Assembly (NCBI RefSeq): GCF_021233415.1
Contig: NZ_CP089466.1
Location: 992,001-1,056,000 of the forward strand
Direction of reading: 5' to 3'
Origin: Halobacterium litoreum
GTDB taxonomy: Archaea; Halobacteriota; Halobacteria; Halobacteriales; Halobacteriaceae
DNA: 64,000 nucleotides
This document shows positions 58,289-64,000 of the stretch, one piece after another. Within the stretch, counting starts at the first letter, position 1, and every line of letters starts with the position of its first letter. The translations under genes and the position numbers were made by a program. Below the pieces are notes generated by a model. It was given only the letters and a program-made list of their open reading frames with translations, ran no database searches and had not been told where the DNA came from.

Positions 58289-58446
58289 ACGACCGGACTT
58301 GTCTGGCGTCCGAAAAGTACCTTGCGTGTCGAACGCCGCGAACGACACCGTCCGTCGGCGACTCGTTTCCACGCGTGTAAACGCGTGCAACGTTGTCAGC
58401 CGGCGAGAGGGAAAGGTTCAACGGGTGTGCAAGCGACCGTTCGGGC

Positions 58447-60420
58447 ATGGACGTAGACGACATCGAGACCATCGCCGTTCTCGGCGCAGGAAACATGGGC
58501 CACGGCATCGCGGAAGTCGCCGCGCTCGCCGGCTTCGACGTACACCTCCGAGACATCAAAGAGGAGTTCGTCCAGAAGGGCTACGACCAACTCGAGTGGT
58601 CGCTGAACAAACTCGCCGAGAAAGAGCAGATCGGCGAGGCCGAGGCGGAGGCGGCGCTGGACCGCGTGACGCCCATCGTCGACCTCGAAGAGGCCGTCGA
58701 GGACGCCGACTTCGTGGTGGAGGCGGTGCCGGAGAAGATGGACATCAAGAAGAACGTCTACCGGGAACTCGAACAGCACGCCCCGGACGAGGCCGTGTTC
58801 GCGACGAACACGTCCTCGCTGTCCGTCACGGAACTCTCCGAGGTCACGGACCGCCCGGAGCGGTTCTGCGGGATGCACTTCTTCAATCCGCCGGTGCGGA
58901 TGCAGCTCGTCGAGGTCATCTCCGGCGCGCACACCGACCCCGAGGTGCTCGACCTGACCGAGGACCTCGCGGAGGCGATGGGGAAGACGCCGGTGCGCGT
59001 CCGGAAGGACTCGCCGGGGTTCATCGTCAACCGCGTGCTCGTCCCGCTCCTGAACGAGGCCGCGTGGCTCGTCGAGGACGACGTGGCGACCATCGCCGAG
59101 GTCGACTCCACGACGAAGTACGACATCGGCCTGCCGATGGGCGCGTTCGAACTCGCCGACCAGGTCGGCGTCGACGTCTCCTACGACGTGCTCGACTACA
59201 TGCAGGGCGTGCTCGGCGACGCCTACGAGCCGTGCCCGCTGCTCGTCGAGAAGGTCGAAGCCGAGAAACTCGGGAAGAAGACGGGCGAGGGCTTCTACGA
59301 CTACGACGACGGCGGCGCGGACGTGCCGACCGACCAGATTCGCGAGGACGTCGCCGACCGCCTCGTCGCCGTGATGGCCAACGAGGTCGCGAAGCTCGTC
59401 GGGAACGACGTCGCCGACCCCGCGGAAATCGACGAGGCCGTGATGCTCGGCGCGGGCTACCCCGAGGGCCCCGCGAAGATGGCCGACGACGCCGGTATCG
59501 ACTACCTCTACGAGACGCTCGACAACCTCTACGAGGAGACCGGCGCGGCGCGCTACGAGCCCGCCGAGTACCTCGGGACGCTCGCCGAGAGCGGCGACCA
59601 GTTCCACGCGTCCGCCGAGGACAGCGAGGGCGACACGCCGTCGTTCAGTAGCGTCGCCGTCTCCGTCGACGGGAAGGTCGGCCACCTCGAAATCGACCGC
59701 CCGCACCGCATGAACACCATCAGCGGCGAACTCCTCGACGAGCTCTCGGAGGCCGTCGACGTGCTCGCCGCGGACGACGACGTGCGCGCCATCCTCCTGA
59801 CGGGCGCCGGCGAGAAGGCGTTCTCCGCGGGCGCCGACGTCCAGTCGATGGCGGGGAGCGCGGACCCCATCGACGCCGTCGAACTCTCCCGGAAGGGCCA
59901 GCAGACGTTCGGCAAACTCGAGGCCTGTGACGTGCCCGTCGTCGCCGGCATCGACGGCTACTGTCTCGGCGGCGGGATGGAACTCGCGACCTGCGCGGAC
60001 ATGCGCGTCGCGTCCACCCGCAGCGAACTCGGACAGCCCGAACACAACCTCGGTCTCCTGCCGGGGTGGGGCGGCACCCAGCGTCTGAAGCACATCGTCG
60101 GCGAGGGTCGCGCGAAGGAGATTATCTTCACCGGTGACCGCTTCGACCCCGAGACGATGGCCGACTACGGCTTCGTGAACGAGGTCGTCGCGAACGACGA
60201 GTTCGAGGACCGCGCGTGGGAACTCGCCCGCGACCTCGCCGCCGGCCCGCCCATCGCCCAGCGCTACACGAAGCGCGCGATGCTCGCCGGCCGCGACGAC
60301 ACTGACGCCGGCCTCGAAATCGAAGCGCAGGCGTTCGGCCAACTGATGAACACCCAGGACCTGATGGAAGGCATCAGCGCGTTCTCCGCGGACCGCGACC
60401 CCGAATTCGAGGGTCACTGA
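58447..60420 (+). CDS. fused 3-hydroxyacyl-CoA dehydrogenase/enoyl-CoA hydratase
   Basis: A 657-residue bifunctional beta-oxidation enzyme. Residues 1-390 form the NAD-dependent 3-hydroxyacyl-CoA dehydrogenase (VLGAGNMGHGIAEVAALAG; GMHFFNPPVRM; DSPGFIVNR). Residues about 400-657 form an enoyl-CoA hydratase of the crotonase type (LTGAGEKAFSAGADV; GYCLGGGMELATCADM; LPGWGGTQRL). The order dehydrogenase-hydratase is the reverse of bacterial FadB and is known from other archaea. The ATG at 58447 matches the domain start. Confidence 0.92.
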   Translation: MDVDDIETIAVLGAGNMGHGIAEVAALAGFDVHLRDIKEEFVQKGYDQLEWSLNKLAEKEQIGEAEAEAALDRVTPIVDLEEAVEDADFVVEAVPEKMDIKKNVYRELEQHAPDEAVFATNTSSLSVTELSEVTDRPERFCGMHFFNPPVRMQLVEVISGAHTDPEVLDLTEDLAEAMGKTPVRVRKDSPGFIVNRVLVPLLNEAAWLVEDDVATIAEVDSTTKYDIGLPMGAFELADQVGVDVSYDVLDYMQGVLGDAYEPCPLLVEKVEAEKLGKKTGEGFYDYDDGGADVPTDQIREDVADRLVAVMANEVAKLVGNDVADPAEIDEAVMLGAGYPEGPAKMADDAGIDYLYETLDNLYEETGAARYEPAEYLGTLAESGDQFHASAEDSEGDTPSFSSVAVSVDGKVGHLEIDRPHRMNTISGELLDELSEAVDVLAADDDVRAILLTGAGEKAFSAGADVQSMAGSADPIDAVELSRKGQQTFGKLEACDVPVVAGIDGYCLGGGMELATCADMRVASTRSELGQPEHNLGLLPGWGGTQRLKHIVGEGRAKEIIFTGDRFDPETMADYGFVNEVVANDEFEDRAWELARDLAAGPPIAQRYTKRAMLAGRDDTDAGLEIEAQAFGQLMNTQDLMEGISAFSADRDPEFEGH

Positions 60421-60443
60421 CACGGCACCCGGAGAACGACACG

Positions 60444-60450
60444 TTTAAAC
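60444..60450 (+). promoter_or_regulatory. TATA box of tRNA-Glu
   Basis: tttaaac lies 27-33 bases before the tRNA 5-prime end. Confidence 0.6.
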
Positions 60451-60476
60451 TACTCTCGCGGGAACGGTTTGTTGTC

Positions 60477-60551
60477 GCTCGGTTGGTGTAGTCCGGCCAA
60501 TCATGTTGGCCTTTCGAGCCGACGACCAGGGTTCAAATCCCTGACCGAGCA
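60477..60551 (+). tRNA. tRNA-Glu (UUC)
   Basis: A 75-nucleotide cloverleaf. The acceptor arm pairs gctcggt with accgagc. The anticodon arm is ttggc-ctttcga-gccga with anticodon ttc for glutamate. The T arm is caggg-ttcaaat-ccctg. The discriminator is A, and CCA is not encoded, as usual in archaea. Confidence 0.95.
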
Positions 60552-60736
60552 CTTTTCGAACGAAGCGAGAAAATCGCGCAGCGAAGCGTGTACGTTGGGG
60601 GGAGGGACGCGCGTCGCCTTCGGCTTCAGTACTGTCCAGACGCCGTCGTATCGTGCGCCGAACACGCTTTACGGCCGCTGTACCGCCGACGCAGGCCGCC
60701 AAAGATGTAAGTACTCCTCGGCCGGTTTGTCCCACC

Positions 60737-62461
60737 ATGGTAAGTGGTGTAGAGGCGGGCGCGTTGTCCATCGTCCCGGCGTTGCTCGCCATCGGGCTGG
60801 CGTGGCGGACGCGCGACGCGCAAATCGGGCTGTTCGTCGGCGTCGTCGCCGCCGGCGTGGTCTACGGCGCGCTGAATCCCGCGGCCGTCGGCGTGCCCGA
60901 CGACCTGATTCGGGCGGGGCCGCACGTCGCCGAGGTCTCGCCGCAGGCCGACGACGCGAGTTCGTGGAGCGTCGGCCTCGGCGGCGTCCTGCTCGGGTCG
61001 GTGTTCGGTCTCAAAGTCGTCCCCGAGATAATCGCGACGGCGCCGCTGTTCGGGCCGTGGTACGTCGAGAACGTCCTGCTCGCCATCTTCGCCATCGGCG
61101 GGATGATCGGGCTGATGATTCGGTCGGGCGCGATTCGTGGCGTCCTCGAGGCGCTCGCCGACCGCGTGGACGACTCGGCGGACGCCGAGAAGGCGGCGTT
61201 CCTCGCGGGCATCGCCGTCCACATCGACGACTACTTCAACTGCTTGGTGGTCGGGTCGATGATGCGCCCGCTGACCGACCGGTTCAACGTCTCGCGGGCG
61301 AAACTCGCGTACTACGTCGACTCCGCCGGGTCGCCGGCCGCCCGCCTCGCCTTCTACTCGACGTGGGGCGCGGCGATGGTCGGGTTCATCGGCGGCGGCA
61401 TCGAGCAGGCCGCGAGTCAGGGGAATCTCCCGTCGGGGATGAGCGGGTTCGTCGGCGCCGAGGGGAACGCGGTCACGGGCGCCATCTGGCCGCTGTTCTT
61501 CAACACCCTGTTCACGGGCTTCTACTCGTGGATTGCACTCGCAATCGCGGCGCTCGTCGCGTGGCAGGTGTTCCCGAACATCTTCGAGATGGGGCGAGAG
61601 GAGTCCCGCGCCCGCGCCGGGAACGGCGTCGTCGGCGAGGACGACGACCCGATGATTTCCGAGGAACTCGACCGCTACGAGGTGTACGAGGGCGCGACCC
61701 CCCACTGGCGCAACTTCGCCGTGCCCATCCTGACGATGATCGTGGTCGGTCTCGGCGCGATGTTCTGGCGCGCGAGCCCCGTCATCTACGTCGACGGCGC
61801 GACCGGGTCGACGCTCCTCCGGGTCGCGGAGTGGCAGTTGGTCGCGCCGCCCGCCGGCCCGTGGTCGTTCAACATCGGCGGCGTCAGCCTCGGCATCGCG
61901 TCCGTCGCCGCGTTCGCCGTGGCGTTCCTGATGTACCGCCTGCAGGGGAACATCCCCTCGAACAAGGACGCCACGGACGCCGCGATGGTCGGCTTCAAGG
62001 GCATCCTGCTCGCCGCCGTCATCCTGATGTTCGCGTCCTCGATTCAGAACGCCGTCACCGTCCTCGGCGTCGCGTCGTTCATCACCGCGACGTTCGGGAA
62101 CATCCCGGCGTTCGTCGTGCCCGTCGTCGTCTTCCTCACCACGGCGTTCGTGAGTTTCTCCGACGGGTCGTCGTGGTCGACGTACGGCATCATGTTCCCC
62201 ATCGCGATTCCGCTCGCGTTCGCGACGGGCGCGAACCTCCCGCTCGTGCTCGGGGCGGTGTTCAGCGGCGGCATCTTCGGCGACCACTCGTCGCCGATCA
62301 GCGACACCACGGTGCTGGCGTCCTCGACGTCCGGCAGCGACCACATGGTCCACGTGCGCTCCCAGATTCCGTACGCCGTCATCACCGCCGCCATCACCGC
62401 GGCGCTGTTCCTCCTGTTCGGGTTCGTGTTGCCCGAGGGATTCCGCGTCATCCCGTACTGA
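60737..62461 (+). CDS. nhaC: NhaC family Na+/H+ antiporter
   Basis: A 574-residue membrane transporter of the NhaC family with some 11-13 hydrophobic segments. The family motif FGDHSSPISDTTVLASS is near the C-terminal third, and HIDDYFNCLVVGSMMRP lies in the first half. Such proteins move sodium out in exchange for protons or act as organic acid antiporters; the ion choice is not fixed here. A charged loop (about 285-320) splits the two halves. The ATG at 60737 is preferred to an in-frame start at 60653. Confidence 0.9.
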   Translation: MVSGVEAGALSIVPALLAIGLAWRTRDAQIGLFVGVVAAGVVYGALNPAAVGVPDDLIRAGPHVAEVSPQADDASSWSVGLGGVLLGSVFGLKVVPEIIATAPLFGPWYVENVLLAIFAIGGMIGLMIRSGAIRGVLEALADRVDDSADAEKAAFLAGIAVHIDDYFNCLVVGSMMRPLTDRFNVSRAKLAYYVDSAGSPAARLAFYSTWGAAMVGFIGGGIEQAASQGNLPSGMSGFVGAEGNAVTGAIWPLFFNTLFTGFYSWIALAIAALVAWQVFPNIFEMGREESRARAGNGVVGEDDDPMISEELDRYEVYEGATPHWRNFAVPILTMIVVGLGAMFWRASPVIYVDGATGSTLLRVAEWQLVAPPAGPWSFNIGGVSLGIASVAAFAVAFLMYRLQGNIPSNKDATDAAMVGFKGILLAAVILMFASSIQNAVTVLGVASFITATFGNIPAFVVPVVVFLTTAFVSFSDGSSWSTYGIMFPIAIPLAFATGANLPLVLGAVFSGGIFGDHSSPISDTTVLASSTSGSDHMVHVRSQIPYAVITAAITAALFLLFGFVLPEGFRVIPY

Positions 62462-62568
62462 CGGGACGACGCGGGTAGCCGGCCGCGACTGCGCCTGCGT
62501 CCGGCCACCACGTCGCTGCGAGCCTGAAACCCGATTCAAGACGGTTCGCGCCGTTGTCACGTTCTGCC

Positions 62569-63621
62569 ATGCGAGCATTCGTGATGAACGGCATCGGCGA
62601 GACCGGGTTCGCAGAGAAAGACCGCCCCGAACCGGGGCCGACGGACGCGATTCTCCGCCCGACGAAGGCGTTGGTCTGCACGTCGGACGTCCACACCGTC
62701 CACGGCGCAATCGGGGAGCGCGAGAACCTCACGCTCGGCCACGAGGTGGTGGGGACCGTCGACGAGGTGGGCGACTCTGTCACCGACTTCGCGCCCGGCG
62801 ACAGGGTCGTCGTCGGCGCCATCACGCCCGACTGGGGGTCGGCGGCCGCCCAAGACGGCCACCCCTCGCAGTCCGGCGCGGCCCTCGGCGGGTGGAAGTT
62901 CGCGAACGAGAAAGACGGCGTGTTCGCCGAGTACGTCCACGTCAACGAGGCGGACGCGAACCTCGCGCCCATCCCGGAGTCGGTTACCGACGAGGAGGCC
63001 GCCTACGTCACCGACATGATGAGTACCGGCTTCATGGGCGCCGAGCACGCCGACATTCCCGTGGGTGGCACGGTCGCCGTGTTCGCGCAGGGGCCGGTCG
63101 GCCTGATGGCGACGAAGGGCGCGGACCTGCAGGGCGCGGGCCGCATCTTCGCCGTGGAGACGGTGCAGTCCCGGCAGGACCTCGCGAAGCAGTACGGCGC
63201 CGACGAAATCGTCGACTTCGCCGAGGGCGACCCGGTCGAACAGATACGCGAACGCACCGACGGCGAGGGCGTCGACGCCGCCATCGAGGCCCTCGGGTCG
63301 AGCGAGACGCTCGAACAGTGCGTCGCCGCCGTGAAGCCCGGCGGCACCGTCTCGAACGTCGGCTACCACGGCGAGGGCGAGTACGTGAACCTCCCGCGCG
63401 AGGACTGGGGCGTCGGCATGGCCGAGAAGGACATCGTGACGGGGCTCTGTCCGGGCGGCCGCCTGCGCCTCGAACGCCTGCTCGCGCTCATCGACTCCGG
63501 ACGCGTCGACCCGACGCCGATGACCACACACGAGTTCGCGTTCGAGAACACGGACGAGGCCTTCGAGTTGATGGAGTCCAAGGAGGACGGCGTCATCAAG
63601 CCCCTGATAACGTTCGAGTGA
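62569..63621 (+). CDS. zinc-dependent alcohol dehydrogenase (secondary type)
   Basis: A 350-residue medium-chain alcohol dehydrogenase. Catalytic zinc ligands are in VCTSDVHTVHG and LGHEVVG plus the aspartate of DMMSTGFMGAEHA, as in the thermophilic secondary alcohol dehydrogenases. The cofactor region is VFAQGPVGLMATKGADLQGA. The structural-zinc cysteine cluster is absent. Substrate and cofactor choice (NAD or NADP) are not certain. The ATG at 62569 gives the family start MRAFVM. Confidence 0.9.
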   Translation: MRAFVMNGIGETGFAEKDRPEPGPTDAILRPTKALVCTSDVHTVHGAIGERENLTLGHEVVGTVDEVGDSVTDFAPGDRVVVGAITPDWGSAAAQDGHPSQSGAALGGWKFANEKDGVFAEYVHVNEADANLAPIPESVTDEEAAYVTDMMSTGFMGAEHADIPVGGTVAVFAQGPVGLMATKGADLQGAGRIFAVETVQSRQDLAKQYGADEIVDFAEGDPVEQIRERTDGEGVDAAIEALGSSETLEQCVAAVKPGGTVSNVGYHGEGEYVNLPREDWGVGMAEKDIVTGLCPGGRLRLERLLALIDSGRVDPTPMTTHEFAFENTDEAFELMESKEDGVIKPLITFE

Positions 63622-63692
63622 CGGCGGTAACGCGGAGTTACGTCGGCCGCCACACTCCATAACAAACGCCGCTCGCGCCGTGGGTTGGCGTG

Positions 63693-63914
63693 ATGAGCGA
63701 ATCAGACCCAACGACCGAGCGAATCGAGGAGACGACGACGTGGCCCGACCTCGCAATCGGACTCTACGACCGACTCACCGGACGCGGCGCCGAAATCGTC
63801 TACGAGTTCGACGACCTCGACGTGGACGTCCCGAGTGGCACCGGCGACGACGCCGAACACGCGCACTGGCACGTGGACGGCACGGTCCGCGTCACGACCC
63901 GTGAACGCGAGTGA
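63693..63914 (+). CDS. small acidic hypothetical protein
   Basis: A 73-residue protein with many acidic residues and a beta-like end (IVYEFDDLDVDVPSG; HWHVDGTVRVTTRE). A GTG at 63690 and the ATG at 63693 are alternative starts. It overlaps the start of the following partial gene. No recognised family. Confidence 0.6.
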   Translation: MSESDPTTERIEETTTWPDLAIGLYDRLTGRGAEIVYEFDDLDVDVPSGTGDDAEHAHWHVDGTVRVTTRERE

Positions 63915-64000
63915 GTCGCCCACGCCGACCTGGCGCGGCGAACCGCTCTCCGTGACCACCGACCTCTCGGTGTCCGTCGACGGCACCGACGTGGGCGTCG
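63901..64000 (+). CDS. partial gene cut by window end
   Basis: An open frame starting at a GTG that overlaps the previous gene by 14 bases and runs off the window (starting VNASESPTPTWRGEPLSVTT). Coupled overlap and host-like codons support a real gene, but too little is visible to name it. Confidence 0.45.
   Translation, partial: MNASESPTPTWRGEPLSVTTDLSVSVDGTDVGV

Larger units (their letters stand above)
60421..60736. other. spacer containing a tRNA gene
   Basis: This 316-base gap holds tRNA-Glu and its promoter; the remainder (60552-60736) shows no gene. A ctttac/gtaagtact AT-rich patch near 60665-60715 may serve the antiporter gene. Confidence 0.6.

Noticed and set aside
60477-60551. tRNA-Glu as the attachment site of the integrative element
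   Set aside because: The element lies 3 kb away and the 11-bp core is not in the tRNA; the tRNA is intact with no duplicated end.

Overview
The window is haloarchaeal chromosome (class Halobacteria). The signs are very high GC, strongly acidic proteins, many GTG starts, TATA-like boxes about 25 bases upstream of starts (leaderless transcripts), a PGF-CTERM surface protein, lipobox lipoproteins, and archaeal information-processing genes (Lhr helicase, archaeal RPA, aIF2-beta, SBDS, proteasome alpha, RNase P proteins, archaeal MAT). The species cannot be named from sequence alone.

Layout. 0-3 kb: a lipoprotein/ABC permease/ABC ATPase operon, then an acetyltransferase. 3.5-10 kb: Lhr-type helicase, then the RPA operon (RPA, RPA-associated protein, phosphoesterase). 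10-18.5 kb: a riboflavin-pathway reductase, three tandem paralogous lipoproteins, a glutaredoxin-thioredoxin reductase fusion, small regulatory and membrane genes, and a repeat-built surface protein. 18.6-26 kb: phosphoribosyltransferase, aIF2-beta, UPF0058 and UPF0212 proteins, an OGG1-like glycosylase, acylphosphatase, the Nnr-MoaC pair, a DUF4397 protein and HflX. 26.4-31 kb: FUN14 protein, then the SBDS-proteasome-RNase P gene string. 31-45 kb: PyrBI, a MinD-like ATPase with a KaiC-like protein lacking the Walker A lysine, FKBP, CYTH protein, MAT, ThiI, cysteine synthase, a DUF255 protein and PurD. 45-52 kb: ferritin-like and XapX proteins, the sdhCDBA operon, and a divergent locus of an M14 deacylase and a RimK-retropepsin fusion. 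57.8-64 kb: a membrane protein, fused 3-hydroxyacyl-CoA dehydrogenase/enoyl-CoA hydratase, tRNA-Glu, NhaC antiporter and a zinc alcohol dehydrogenase.

The most unusual region is 53.4-57.4 kb. A 4015-bp integrative element of visibly lower GC sits inside a chromosomal AlkA-type (HhH-GPD) DNA glycosylase gene. It is bounded by an 11-bp direct repeat (acatgaggaac). Removing one repeat copy plus the element rejoins the halves into an in-frame 191-residue gene. The element encodes a ribbon-helix-helix regulator, a complete tyrosine integrase, a hypothetical protein, a membrane protein and its own full-length glycosylase of the same family, roughly 57% identical by hand alignment to the gene it breaks. 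In that carried gene the stretch matching the 11-bp core is altered. The element therefore appears to inactivate a host base-excision-repair gene while supplying a replacement copy that may no longer be an integration target.
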